This document shows positions 38,201 to 53,200 of a DNA stretch of 64,000 nucleotides, piece after piece. The stretch lies in contig NC_081146.1 of assembly GCF_958295425.1 (NCBI RefSeq), positions 7,875,649-7,939,648 on the forward strand, written 5' to 3'. Origin of the DNA: Solea solea. Taxonomy: Eukaryota; Chordata; Actinopteri; Pleuronectiformes; Soleidae. Below the pieces are notes generated by a model. It ran no database searches, was not told where the DNA came from, and saw only the letters and a program-made list of their open reading frames with translations. Made by a program: the position numbers and the translations under genes. Each line of letters opens with the position of its first letter. Within the stretch, counting starts at the first letter, position 1.

Positions 38201-41200
38201 TGACAAGGCTGATATGGTAGGTTTCAGACATGACCGTGATATTCTCTCTCTGTATCTGTGTGTGTGTGTGTGTGTGTGTCTTTATTTTTATCACCTCTTT
38301 AGGACCCTAAAGGTTAATTTAGGGTTAAGATTTTTCTGTGTGGTTATGTTACGGTTAAAGCATTAACTGGTTATGGTCAAGGTTAGTGATGAGGCTTTGT
38401 TTAGGCTGTCCAAATGAATGTGATGTTTGTGTGCTTCCTCACAGGTGCTAAAGGAGGTGATAGTAAAAGCCCAGGCAGCAGAGCGGGTGAAGGTGGAGGT
38501 GCAGAAGGTAAAGGACAAAGCCCAGGCCCTCGTAGACAGCATCTCAGCAGATAAAGCCATCGCTGAGGAGAAACTGAAAGCTGCACAGCCAGCTCTCGCC
38601 GAGGCAGAGGCAGCACTGCAGGTATGAGTGTCAATGTATTATCTCAACTCTCTACCCTTCTCATCCTCAAAAGTAAAAGCAGACACTTAAAGACCTGTGC
38701 ACATTAACCGCAGCGTGAATTTGGAATCACCCTAATATTAAGCAAAAAGCAGATCATCTTACAGAAGAAAGAAAATAAAATACCTGGAGTCAACACTTAA
38801 GTAAGAATAGAGGATGGCCTGCTTGGTTCAGGAGCTTAAGCCTCACCAGTTGACTTCAGAACAGACTTTAGGATGTCAGCTGAAGACAGTCTGATGATTT
38901 GAACAGTCCCAGATGTGTGCATTTGCTCATTAAATATTTTTATATTTATTTACATGGTGAAAATCACACATTCCGATTGGTTAGATGTTTTACCTGTGAC
39001 ACATGTTGAAAAATATCAAAAAAGAAAAGTAATCGCAGCCACAATATGGCTCAGCAAAATTCAGTCACTGGAGCTGAATTGACTGGACACATACAGGTAA
39101 AATGTAAAAAAAACAACCATTGTGTTGTTTTATGTGGGGTGTAAATGTAATGTTTTCACAGGAAAATGATATATATGATTAATATGTATTAATTTAAAAC
39201 ATATTTTATCTGTACACAGTAATAATTGCATTATAATTATACTTTATATGGTTATTTACGTGTTAATCATCTACTAACAATGACCAGTTTCAGTCAGATT
39301 GACTGTATAATGCAGTTCTGCCTGATTTCCACTGTACAGATCATTAGCCACGGTTGTTTTCAGCTACGACAAGTTGTCCAACATTAATAAATACTCTGTT
39401 ATACTCAGTCTAAATAATTTTTCTCTCTCTCTCTCTTCACATTTAGACGATCAAACCGTCCGACATTTCCACGGTGCGAAAACTCAGCCGCCCCCCGCAC
39501 CTGGTCATGCGGATCATGGACTGCGTGCTGCTGCTTCTGCAGAAGCGCCTCAACCCAGTGGAGATCGACCCTGAGAAGAACTGCATTATGCCTTCGTGGC
39601 AGGAATCCCAGAAACTCATGACTTCAGGAAACCTCCTGGGCAGTCTGCAGGTGCACTTGCTCGTTTTCACACAACTATGTTGATATTGAATCAAGGTGAT
39701 GCTGCAGAATGAACTTGCATCGCTGAAAGTCTCTTGATTCATTGCACAGGTACAATGAAATTGCATAAACCTTTATGAAAGGTGCATGGAAGTTGTTTGC
39801 ATGACAAAGATAATTATGTGCCACACAATAAAAAATGTAATTGATTAAATGAATTAAAAATCACAAAATATGTAGCATAAAAGTAGGAAATATGAAATAC
39901 TAAGGTGTGACGCAGTTGGATGTGTGTAGTGCAAAGTTGTACTTCAATTGTCTTTTTGCTTTACTGAGGAACACAGAGAGAATCGCGTGGAGCCGATATG
40001 CCTGATCAGTGTTGAGTGAACTCATTTGACAGTGATTTGAATGTAACATAATTAAAGGTGACACACTACATGTTTAAGTAGGTTAAGAAGAGAGCGAGAG
40101 TTTGAATCAAGGTCATATTTAGTGAGGCATAAAACCACCAAAAGTCACAGTTTTAGTTTCTTCTTAAATTCAACCATACCAAACCCCTGCATCCACATTT
40201 CTCTACCTTTTTTCTTCTTGTCTTATTAAAACATTGTCTCTGCCTTTTAACTCGTCATTTTAGTTGAACCCTCTAACGCCTCTGACCCTGTGAACTGAAA
40301 ATCATCCTCTCTACCGCTCTTTCTCTCTCTCTCTCTCTCTGTCTCGCAGCAATTCCCCAAAGACACTATCAACAGGGAAATGGTGGAGCTGCTGCAGCCT
40401 TACTTTGAAATGCCCGACTACGACATCGAGACAGTAATCAAGGCATGTGGCAACATGGCTGGCCTTGCAGCCTGGACAAAGTCCATGGCCACCTACTTCT
40501 CCATCAACAAGGAGGTCTTGCCCATGAAGGTAACTTACACTTCCAATCACTGTGGGTTCTCCTCTCTTTTGCCTTTTCTCTGAGAACTGACTATGTCTTG
40601 TGTTTACCTTCTTTTGTAGGCTAACTTAGCAGTGCAGGAAAGTCGTCTGGCCAAAGCTAATGTGTACCTGCAGAAAGCTCAGGCTGAGCTGGATGTGAAG
40701 CAGGCAGAGCTGGATGCAGTGCAGGCCGAGTATGACAAGGTCCTGATGAAGAAACAGGTACGTAGTGTGACTGAACTTCCAGCTGCTGATATAGATGATA
40801 TAACAGTTTATGTCCTTGTTGTGCTTCTTGAATGTAGGGATTGACAGAAGTCTTGTTGTTTTAACATCATCTTTTGCACATCATTTCATTGAAATAATGG
40901 TGCATTAAAACCTATTATTCAGATGACTGATGATTTAAATAGACGAGTCTGTAAAGTCACATCACACGTGTCGACTGTCTTAAGCTAAACACAACCTGCA
41001 GACCTGTGACGATAACCTGCTACAATTCCCTCTTAATTATTTTTTTTTTTCATTATTATTTATTTTTAAGAATACTCGATAAAAGACAAGTGTCCATTTT
41101 GAGATCAACGCAGCAACACCAGTGCTGGTGTTTGACCATGTGTTGGTGTGTTGGATCTGTTCTGTGATAAATATCGGCAGATTAACGGAGCAACATTTGT

Positions 41201-44200
41201 ATGCATGTATTTAATATGCTTTTAAGGAGGAGGAGCCCACACATCGATACTGACGATACTTTGTCCATAGACTTGAGTTTGGTAGAGACACAATTGTAAA
41301 TATGGCTGAATGAATGCGTTGTATTGATCGTTGAAGAGACAGTTTATCCGCCCTCCCCTCCCCTCAGACTCTGCAGGAGGACGCTGAGCGCTGCAGACAC
41401 AAAATGCAGACAGCGTCCAGTCTCATCAGCGGCCTTGCTGGAGAGAAGGAGAGATGGACACAGCAGAGCAAAGAGTTTGCCGCCCAAACCAAACGCCTTG
41501 TCGGTGGGTTTTAATTAAAGCACTCATGACAGATGATTCTGCAGCTGAATGATTAATGATCTGAGTCGTTGTTTTTTGAAGTAGACCTGATTAGACTGTA
41601 TTTGTGTCGGATGATAAAGCAATAATCTTAACAAGAGAAAGAACTCAGAGAGTGCAAACCTTTGCCAACGGCTAAACACATGCTTTTAAAAATCCTGGAT
41701 CCAGATCACCACCAAAACTGAATTTGGTGGCATTGTTTATTCTTCCCAATTGGTCTGTTTTTTGTACTGCATTCACAGCACTGTTTAAGATAAGTTCAAC
41801 ATAATTTTTGTCTCCTTTGCTCCAGGTGATATTCTTCTTGCCACAGCGTTCCTCTCTTACTCCGGCCCTTTCAATCAGCAGTTTCGAAATCACTTACTAA
41901 GTGACTGGCAGCAGGAGTTGCAGCAGCGTTGTATCCCGTTCTGCAACAATCTCAATTTGATTGAGCTGCTCGCTGATGCTCCCACTGTCAGCGAATGGAA
42001 CCTGCAGGTCAGCTTTAGTAACAGATGCTATTGTAATCAATGTTAGTTTATACTGTTGTATGTTGTCAGAGGAGGATCGGTGCTTTAACTCGTTCCATCT
42101 ATCACTCTACAGGGGCTCCCCAGTGATGACCTATCCATCCAGAATGGTATCATTGTGACCAAAGCCACACGTTTCCCTCTTCTTATTGACCCACAAATGC
42201 AGGGGAAAATCTGGATAAAGAACAAAGAGGCCAAGAATGAGATGCAGGTTTGGATTTTCTTAATATCTTACATATATACAGCGTATCTGCTACTGTGCAC
42301 AATGCTGTGATTTTAAAGAGTTCTTCAAAATTCTTATGATGAAACACTGTTAATAAAGTGATAATGATTATCGTCCTACAGATGAAATTATTTTACAGTT
42401 TTTTTTACCCAAATCCTGTGATCAAGCATGTGGATTATAAAAAATAAATTGATAAATAAATAAACCATAAAAACAACTTCAAAAAACTACTGGCAGGTGT
42501 CAGAAAGTATTCAACCCCTTCTTCTTTTGTTGCAGATTTTATTCTAATGTTAACACTCACTGACACATAATGTCTTAGTGATTTTTATTTTTTTTTTTAC
42601 ATTCTTTGTTTGTTTGTTTTATTTATTGTCCACACTGTGGCCAACTACTTAAGATTAAACTCTCAACAGCAGGTACACATGAGACCCTTGGCTGTGATCA
42701 GGTGCATTCTGTGGATAAAAAAACTCATGAACTAATGAAATGAAACAAAAGAGGTTCAAAGGAACAGAGCGAGGAAGAGATTTATCACTGTATTGCGTAC
42801 AGATCATTTCTACATTTTATTCACAAGTTTCCTTTTTTTTAATCCCAGATCACCTCCATGAACCACAAGTACTTCAAGAGCCACCTGGAGGACAGCTTGT
42901 CTCTAGGTCGTCCACTTTTGATTGAGGATATAGGGGAGGAGCTGGACCCTGCGCTCGACAACATCCTTGAGAAGAACTTCATCAAAACTGGCTCCACTTA
43001 CAAGGTAACATGGCAGACGTGTGTTTCAATCTACAAAACAGATGAATTAAAGCAGAGTAAAAACATAAATCAGTTTAAAGGAATATACAAAATACACATT
43101 TGAAATAAATACAAGGGTGAAGAACAGCAGTTTAACCCAGGACGGTGATGGAAATGGTCGTGTTTAAAGCCAGAGGTATTCTTGTGTTGTACTGAGAACA
43201 TTAAGAACATTGTAAAACACTGTAGAAAATATCTATCAATAAATAAATATGGTAAATAATGATATTATGTAGGGAAGTTAAATCTGTTGCAGTTACATTC
43301 ATTTAACTTGGAAAATGACAGTGTATGATGCTTCCCAATTGTATCATCCACCATGTACGGTAGTTCATTTCTAAGTGGCAATGAACATGTTCCTTTTTTG
43401 AAGGTGAAAGTGGGCGACAAAGAGGTGGATGTGATGAAGGGTTTCAGGCTCTATGTAACCACCAAGCTGCCCAACCCGGCTTACACTCCTGAAATCAGTG
43501 CTCGCACCTCCATCATCGACTTCACCGTCACCATGAGAGGGCTGGAGGACCAGCTGCTGGGCAGAGTCATCCTCACTGAAAAACAGGTAGAGTCGCACTT
43601 GCGTTGTATAAATAAAAACAATAATTATGACAACAATAAGGCAAAATAATCTATTGTAAATTCTATACATGAACACAATATTCTTCATAATTTGTTGATA
43701 TTGTGGCAGCAAGTAAGAACATTGTTTGTTTTAACCAGAGTATATACAATTTACTGATTAAAGTCATGCTTTCTTCTACCATGTAAACCCTTCTGTTTTT
43801 AATGATCTCATGTCCCAGGAACTAGAGAAGACGAGAACAGACCTCTTGGAAGATGTGATAATCAACAAAAGAAAGATGAAGGAGTTAGAGGACAGTCTCT
43901 TCTACAGACTGACCAGCACACAGGCAAGGACTTACATCTAAAACTGGGATGTATTAAGCATCAACATGTCCTTAGGTCTGTCTGCCTTTGCATCTTGGTT
44001 AATCATGTCTCTCACTTTGTAGGGTTCACTGGTGGATGATGAGAGTCTGATTGTTGTCCTTGGCAACACCAAAAACACAGCTGAGGAGGTCACTCAGAAA
44101 CTTTCAATCGCTGCCGAGACCGAAATCCAGATTAATGCAGCACGAGAGGAGTACCGACCTGGTAGGTCCTGACCTGACAGAATGTTGACTTTCCTGGGTA

Positions 44201-47200
44201 AAAACATAGATAAAAAAAAAAATGGTGGTTTGGTTTGATTACACACTTATGATTCATAAATAATATTGACAGACATGCGCTTCAACAACTTCTACCAACT
44301 GTCATGTTTCTGTGTGTTTTTCCAGTGGCCACCAGGGGCAGTATCCTGTACTTCCTGATCACTGAAATGAGCATGGTCAACGTCATGTATCAGACGTCTC
44401 TGAGACAGTTCCTGGGGCTCTTTGACTTTTCCCTGGTTAGGTGAGAATGTTCCTGCTCTCTGTGTGGAACTGTTTTCTATGATGAGAATAAGGAGACTTT
44501 GCCGAAACACACAGTAATGCCATTTATTGCCTATAGCAAAGAATAATAATGTGCAGCTCCTGTTCATCTAATTGTGAAGCCTCACTGGGAGATCTTGTTG
44601 GGTTATCGGCATCAAACGGTGCAGTCATACCACATGTGAGGGAACGTGACTGCAGATGTAGAAAATACTGAGTTCTAAAAATAGGGGAAATACATTGCGA
44701 GTTCCTCAGATAGCTCATGCTGTATAGTTCACGTTCAGTGTTTAAGAATTACTAAAATTTAATAATGAGGCCACAGATTGCGACAAACAGTCGATTCTTC
44801 CTCATATCTTCCCCACGCATGTCGAGTAACGGCACTGGCCTTCGCATGTCAGAACGGATGTCATTCTTCTTCAACCACTTCAAACTAGTGTCGAACAGCT
44901 GCTGCTGCTGCCCCTTAAAAGAAGTCTCTTGCCTAAAGTAATGATGTACTTTAAGCCAAACTACTAACTACTATAAATATCCTTAATGATGGACTATTTT
45001 AACACTATTTAACTGAGACTCCCAGTCAGTGCTGTTCATGAATGAGTCAATAAACCAGAAAGAGAGACAGTTTAGTGCTCAATAGCATGAGCAGTCTGAA
45101 CATGCGGTGATCGCTACTCGATCCGTAGGAGTTGACATTAAAATATATAACAATGTGAGAAGCAAATTGGATGAAACTGTGTATGTTTTGTGCCCTGAAA
45201 TTCTCTCGGAAACAGGTCTGCCAGAAGCCCTTTCACAAGCAAACGCATCACCAACATCATCGAGTTCATGACCTACGAGGTGTACACGTACGCAGCGCGA
45301 GGTCTTTACGAAGAGCACAAGTTCCTGTTCACGTTGCTGTTGACGCTGAAGATCGACATGCAGAGCAACAGGGTCGAACACTCCGAGTTTCTCACTCTGA
45401 TTAAAGGTGAATTGTTTTCACTGAGAAAATGTTGACTTTTGGTTTGTTTACTAATGGAATTTTAAATGCATTCATATCGAAAGAGTGGCGTGAGCAGCAA
45501 TGACTCACCCCACAACAGATTCTTTGTTGAAGTTAGACTGAAACTGACTCCACTTTGTTCTGTGTTTATTGCATATATGCTCACTGATGTGTGTTTCGTT
45601 TTGTGTGTCACGCAGGAGGTGCATCTTTGGACCTGAAAGCTTGTCCTCAGAAACCAGCGAAATGGATTCCTGATATGACCTGGCTCAACCTTGTAGAGCT
45701 CAGAAAACTGTGGCAGTTCTCTGATATACTGGATCAGGTACTTGAGCTAGGCTCATACTATACTATACAAATAGGAGGTCAAGTACAGAAAGCAATATGT
45801 ACAGAAAGCCACATGTTTATCATGGACTCTAAGTATAATTTGTGGTGTGATCGTGAATACATTTTAAATGGTAACAGAAAGATGTGAGACAAATGATCTT
45901 TACATTGTTGAAACTGCTGTGAATGTGTTCGTCCGCGGCGTAGCTTCTAGATTTTCTTATGTGCTCCTGTGTCTTTGTTTGTCTTTCAGATAAGCCGTAA
46001 CGAGAAGCAGTGGAAGTCATGGTTTGATAAGGAGGCCCCAGAGGAGGAGGTGTTACCAAACTCCTACGAACAAGACCTTGACAGTTTTAAACGTCTTCTT
46101 CTCATACGCTGCTGGTGTCCTGACAGGACCATAGCGCAGGTTAGACAAGACGTGTTTAATTGTGATTTGTTTCTTTATTCTGGGCATATAAACTCAGTTT
46201 TGGTCACATTATGTTTACTTATTTTCCAGGCTTTTATAACGTTGGAGTTTTTCACCAAAAAGCAAAGAATAAACAAACTGCACATCTTTCCCTTTCTCCT
46301 CCAGGCCCGTAAATACATAATGAGCACAATGGGTGAGAAATACACGGAAGGGTTGATTCTTGACTTGGAGAAGACGTGGGAGGAGTCCGACCCACGAACG
46401 CCTCTCATCTGCTTCCTGTCAATGGGCTCAGATCCGACTAACTCCATCATCGCACTGGGGAGGAAGCTAAAGGTTGAGACACAAAATGTCTCCATGGGAC
46501 AAGGGCAAGAGGTCCATGCTCGCAAGCTTCTACAGCAGACCATGGCTAATGTGAGTCCACGGTGTGAGGTTCCGGTTTTACAGAACATTATGTTTAATGA
46601 AGGTACCTTAAAGGTCCAGCGTGTAACATTTAAGAGGGTTATTGGCAAAAATGTCACATAAATATGTTTGTATAAGTGTAAAATCACTTTGAATTTGGAA
46701 TCATTTGGTTTTCCTAGCCTTAGAATAAGCCTTTTAGATGTGCTTTGGGTGAGGGTCTTGAATTCTGGAGGCTCCCAACACAGCCCAAATAAACAAACCA
46801 ACCACAGCATAGTGTATGAAGAAGAACAGACTTTTAAAAGTCTGGATCCTACAGATCTATTTTGGAGATCTTGACTGTATTACTGATTACATGACTGATT
46901 GTCCACAGGGTGGCTGGGTCTTACTGCAGAACTGCCACCTGGGTCTGGACTTCATGGATGAGCTGATGGACACAGTGACCGAGACAGACTTTGTGCACAG
47001 CAACTTCCGGCTGTGGATGACCACAGAGGTCCACAGACACTTTCCTATCACCCTTCTGCAGATGTCAATCAAGTTCACCAGTGAACCGCCTCAGGGCCTC
47101 AGAGCGGGGCTTAAACGGACCTATGGAGGTGAGACACTTTGGTTTAGCATGACAAAGAAAGTCCAGTACTCTATACGTCATCTTAAGTAAAACTAATGAA

Positions 47201-50200
47201 AGTGGATTCAGTGGGGATCCAATACAAGATACACAAATGCATATTGGTCAATCACACATGCCAGATACTGTATCTTAGTGAGGACACTCACATGCATCTA
47301 AGTCTAAATGCCTAAACCTACCCCTGAAAGTAAACCTAATCCTTACTCTAATACCAAAACCAAGTCTTAGCACTGGAAAAAAAAGCCCTTTAAATATTGA
47401 GGACCAGCAAAAATGTGCAAACTCTCCCACAGTTACGTTAATCACTGCTTCCTTTTGCTTCCTGTTCTGTTTTTTTTTGGTCCTCACAAAGATTAAAATA
47501 CACAGAGAGAGCGAGAGAGACTAAATAGGTCATTTGGCTAGAAACACAAACAGTTGGTTTGTGTTGTTGTTCAGAAGAGAGAAAGAGAATCATTTATAAT
47601 ATGTGTATTTAATATGTATAAACCAGCAGTCATTGCCTGGCTCATATTGGAAAAGATGTGGTTGTGTTTGGTTCTTTTTTTTCTCAAAGATATTTTTATT
47701 GAATTTCAACATTTTACAAAATCACAAAAGAAGAAACCTTATCTAACCCAAGCCCACCCCTCAGAACACATCATTATCTAGCCAGACACATTCACAAATA
47801 AATAAACAGAATAAACACCAACTGTGCTTAATTCCTGGAGTGGTACAAGTAACAGCTGGAAGTCGGGTTTTACTCTGAAAAAGTAAAATAAAGTAAAACA
47901 AGATAGAAAAGAGAATATATACATAAACATACATACACATATACATATACATATATATATATATACATATACACATACAAATCATGAACCCACAAATGGG
48001 TCAAAAGCAGGCATCAGGCCAATTTGTACACTTGAAATTGGTAGCATCGAAACAAGAAAGGTGTGAGGGATCCAGTCCCTATGCTGTTTTAAAATTATGA
48101 AAGTATTCCAGAAAGGGTCCCCACACTTTCTGAAACTTTTCTTTGGAGTTACAGATTGAGTAATGTATTTTTTCAAGATTTAGACAAGACATAACATCTC
48201 TCAACCACTGAGCGTGGGTGGGCGGGACAGCATCTTTCCATCGCAGCAATATTGCACGCCTGGCCAGGAGAGAGGCGAAAGACAAAGCTCGCCGTTTAGC
48301 TGGGGTCAGGCGCACATCGACCTCACCCACAGTTCCAAAAAGACCGACCAAAGGGTTGGGCTCTATGTTCAAATTGACAATCAGGGACAAGGTTTGGAAA
48401 ACTTCCTTCCAGTATTTCTCAAGGCTAGGACATGTCCAAAACATGTGGATGAGCGAAGCCTCTGCTCTCTTACATTTGTCGCACCAGGGATCCACATCTG
48501 GGCGAAAACGAGATAATTTGGCTTTGGATATATGGGTCCTGTGTACAACTTTGAATTGCAGCAAGCAGTGACGGGCACAAAGCGAAGTTGAGTTTATCAA
48601 TTTAAGAATTGTGTCCCACATTTCTTCTGACAAGGACAAACCCAGATCTAGCTCCCATGCAATTTTAATGTTGTCGAGTGGGGCCCGTCTTATACCTAGC
48701 AGTTTATTATAGACAATTGAGATCAAACCCCTGCGTGATGGCTGTAAATTGAGAAGTGCATCAGCAATGTTCACATCAGGTGCCTGAGGGAAGCTTGGTA
48801 TCTGACAGCGAAGAAAATGTCTTATTTGTAGATACCTGAAAAAGTGAGACTTTGGAAGATTAAACTTCTCAGTTAGTTGCTCAAATGATACAAAATTATT
48901 ATCTATGAAAAGATCCCTGAAACGCTCAATACCCAGTCTCCGCCATTCCTGGAATGTTGTGTCCAATAAGGAAGGTTGAAAAAAGTGATTGGCAGAAATG
49001 GGACTCGAGAGGCAAAAATCGAAGGAGCCAAAGTGTCTCCTGAACTGAGCCCACACCCTCAACGTATGCCAGACAACTGGATTATCTATGGGTTTATTTG
49101 GTGGGAGAGGAAGTCTAGATCCAATAAGTGCTGGAACTGAACAGCTTTTAGCAGAACCCAACTCCATTGCCACCCATGAAGGGCATTCAGATCGATTGTA
49201 AAAATAAGACCAAAACGTTAGACAACGAATGTTGGCTGCCCAATAGTAAAAACGAAAATTAGGTAGCGCCATACCCCCCTCTCCCTTAGGTCTATAGAGA
49301 TGGACCTTATTTAACCTAGGACGCTTCCCTTTCCATATATAGGATGATATAACAGAATCCAATGTATCAAAAAATGATTTAGGAATGAAGATTGGTACTG
49401 ATTGGAAAGCATACAAAAATTTAGGAAGAATATTCATTTTGATAGAATTAATTCGGCCAACCAAAGACATAGAAAGGGGTGACCACTGGGTCAGGCACCG
49501 CCTTGTGTGGTTTAGCAAGGTAAGAAAATTTTCTTTGAAAAGACACTTGTGCTTTTTCGTAACTGTAATACCTAAGTAAGTGAATTTGTTTTCCACAATC
49601 CTAAAAGGGAGGTTGGAGTAGTCTGATGCCGGTGTCCCCTCACTGACAGGGAAAAGTTCAGATTTATTAAGATTTAATTTGTATCCTGAAAACTGGCTAA
49701 AATCATTCAATAGGGATAACATGGCAGGCAGAGAGATATCTGGACGTGAGATAAAACTTAACAAGTCGTCTGCATATAGGGCCACTTTATGTTCCACTCC
49801 ATTCCTCCATATACCAGAGATATTCTCACAACTGCGGATTGCTATCGCCAATGGCTCTATGGCCAGGTCAAATAACAGGGGGCTTAGAGGACACCCTTGT
49901 CGGGTTCCCCGATAGAGGTTAAATGGTTGTGACAGCTGAGAGTTGGTAAGGACAGAAGCAGTGGGGTTTGAGTACAGTAATTTTATCCAGGTGATAAAAT
50001 TCGGACCAAAGCCAAATTTCCTTAAGGTCTCAAATAAATATACCCACTCTATCCGGTCAAACGCTTTCTCCGCGTCTAAAGAAAGAACACACTCAGGAGT
50101 ATCACCGGAAGGGAGATATAAAATGTCAAATAACCGACGTATGTTGAAATAAGAGTAACGATGCTTGACAAAGCCAGTTTGGTCTTCAGATATGACGGAG

Positions 50201-53200
50201 GGTAAAATGTTCTCCAACCTTCGGGCCAAAACTTTAGCCAGAATCTTAACATCAACATTTAATAAAGAGATCGGTCTATATGAAGAGCACTCTGTCGGAT
50301 CCTTGCCTTTCTTTGCAATAAGGGTGATACATGCTTCACAAAATGATGCCGGAAGCTTACTTCGCTTGAATGAGTCAGACAGCACTATGCTTAGCTGCGA
50401 CGAAAGTAGTGAGGAAAATGTCTTAAAGAATTCTGTGGGAAACCCGTCAGGTCCCGGGGATTTTCCTGACTGCAGTGAGGAAATGGCAGCATCTATCTCC
50501 TCTGTCGTTATGGGTTCATCTAATCTCATCTTACTGTTGGGGGAGAGCGTGGGAACGTTTAGTCGATTCAGAAAATTATCCATTAATACAGCATTATTCA
50601 AAAAGTCAGAGGTATAGAGCTGCGAGTAGTAACTCCTGAATGTTTTATTAATTTCTACATGATCCGAAGTAGCCTTACCATCCTCCATTTTAATATTTGT
50701 GATATGACCCTTTGCTTTGAGTCCTCTCAGCTGATTAGCTAACAATTTCGCAGATTTTTCACCATGAATATAGAACAAACTCTTACTCCTCGAGAGTTGG
50801 CGTTCAACCAGATAAGTAGAGGCCAAATCAAATTTGGTTTGAAGCTCCACACGCGTTTTATATAGGTTAGGGTCTTTAACTTGAGCATATTGATTATCTA
50901 AGTCCTTAATTTGATCGGCTAATTTTAATCGTTCACGGTGGGCCTTTTTTTTCATATTTGCGGTGTAGGAAATAATTTGCCCCCTAAGGTATGCCTTAAA
51001 AGCATCCCAAACTACTAGACTGGATATATCCGGGGAGGTATTTGTCTGAAAGAAGAAGGATATATGTTCTTTCATGGAGTTTACAAAATCATTGTCCGAC
51101 AGGAGAGTCGAATTAAAGCGCCAGTGTTTTTTAACTTGAGGAAGGTCAGGCAGTGCCAAAGCTAACACAACAGGAGCATGATCTGATATCACTATGCCCT
51201 GATAAGTACAAGAACGCGCCAAAGGTATCAGTGCATTATCAATGAAAAAGTAGTCAATCCTAGTGAAGGTATGGTGAACGTGCGAGAAGAAAGAGTACTC
51301 TCTCTTATTCGGATGGAGGGAACGCCACACATCAGAGACACCGAAATTGGATAAAAAGGATTGAATGAATAAGGCAGACCCACCAATTGAGACAGGATTG
51401 GGCGAAGACCGGTCCAGCACGGGATCTAACCAACAATTGAAATCCCCACCAAGTATAAGAGAGTATGAGCTCAAATCCGGGAGAGAATTAAAAAAGCGTT
51501 CAAAAAAACCCACATCGTCCGCATTTGGAGCATAGACATTGGCCAGCACCATCATTGTATTGTATAATTTCCCTGAGACGATGATAAAACGACCGTTTGT
51601 ATCTGATACAACATTGTGATGCACAAACGGGATACTTTGATCAACAAGGATTGAAACCCCCCTGGCCTTTGCCTGGAATGAGGAATGGAAGTGCTGCCCC
51701 GCCCACCGTGACATCAGGCGAGAGTTATCAGAACCACGAATGTGTGTCTCTTGCAAAAAAATAAATGCCGGTTTAAATTGTTTTATATGCGAAAATACTC
51801 TCCTCCTTTTAACAGGATGGTTCAAACCCTTTACATTCCAGCTAACAAATTTTAATGACCTATCCACTGTCTACAACTGAAACCGCAGAAGGATAAACAC
51901 AGAAGAAATCAAAACTCCAGGCGAATAAAGGACATAATAAACCAGGAATGAGCTGTACATAGCTTATGTAGGATAATAAACCAGTACTGGCATAGGAAAA
52001 GAAACCCCTCAACCACCCACCCCACAACAAGACAGCTGCCCAAGAACATAGCAGCAAGCTCTTCAAAGCAATCATTATTTACCCTCAAAAACGAACTTCT
52101 TGTCAGTTACCCCCCATATCTTCAGCTCCTTATTGAAGTGTTAGAATGCACTCAACACTCCTAAGACCACATTTGAACTATTCCACGAGTACAAACATAA
52201 TAACAAATATATATATGCATATACATATAAAGTTATATAGCAGAACAAAAATAAATAAACATGCTGCTTCAACGAATTAACAGACTCTGGCAGGTTGTAC
52301 TCACTGGCATGTAGCAGTAAACTAAGTTCAACGTTGGGTGATATACTCACATACTTACAGCTAGGGTGAGTGTAATACTAATGATTAAGAAAGCTGCTCC
52401 ACACCAGCTGTGGTCTGATCACCGAAATCGTATATGGTAATGACCAGAATAAAGATAGCATGTTAGCGGTTGCAAACAGCCAGGCATAGTCGTCAAGCAG
52501 TCATTTACGGTGGAACAGATGGAGGCAGGCCATCGATGTATTTCCGCGCCTCATCAGTCGAGCGGAGCCACTTCTTGTCTCCGCTTGGAAGTGTGATGCG
52601 GAGCCGTGCGGGATAGAGGAGAGATGGTTTGAGCCCTCGGTTGTAGAGATCTGCCATGACTGCTCTGTACTCGGCACGCTGGCTTTGAACGTCAGGGCTG
52701 TAGTCTTCGACAACTCGGATTTGCTGGCCGCGGTACTCCAGCTTCCCTCTACGGCGGGCCTCGCGGACCAGAAGGTCCTTGATCTGATAGCGGTGCAGAC
52801 GGAGAATGACAGGACGCGGTCTCTGACCGGGGGCTGGTTTTGCTGCTAGCGAGCGATGAGCCCTGTCAATCTCGGGCTGAGATGGAAGCGTCTCCTTTCC
52901 AAAAACCTCGCACAGCAAATCAGAAAAAAAGGCTGTAGGTTTCCCACCTTCAATAGACTCCGCTAGACCCAAGATGCGAATGTTTTGTCTTCTGCTGCGA
53001 CCCTCTAAGTCGATAACTTTAGCCGTTAGCTTGGAGTTGCTTTCCTGTAGGTTAGCGCAGACACTTTCCAGCTCACCGACACGCTGACTCAGGTCATCCG
53101 CAGCGAGCTCTAACGACGAAAGGCGCTGCCCATGCTCGTCAACTGTGGAGCGAACCTCGTCAAACTTATTTTCCAGCTGGTTAAAAGATGTTTTAAAGTC

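Noticed and set aside
41112..41131. Perfect hairpin aacaccag-tg-ctggtgtt in intron 67
   Set aside because: An 8-bp stem with a 2-nt loop is expected by chance in a window of this size and has no associated feature.
46175..46810. Minus-strand ORF of 211 codons
   Set aside because: It is the antisense of dynein exon 79 and the adjoining repeat. The plus strand carries strong homology and splice sites; the minus frame has no domain.
50165..50617. Plus-strand ORFs within the LINE (up to 150 codons)
   Set aside because: They are shadows of the intact ORF2 on the minus strand.
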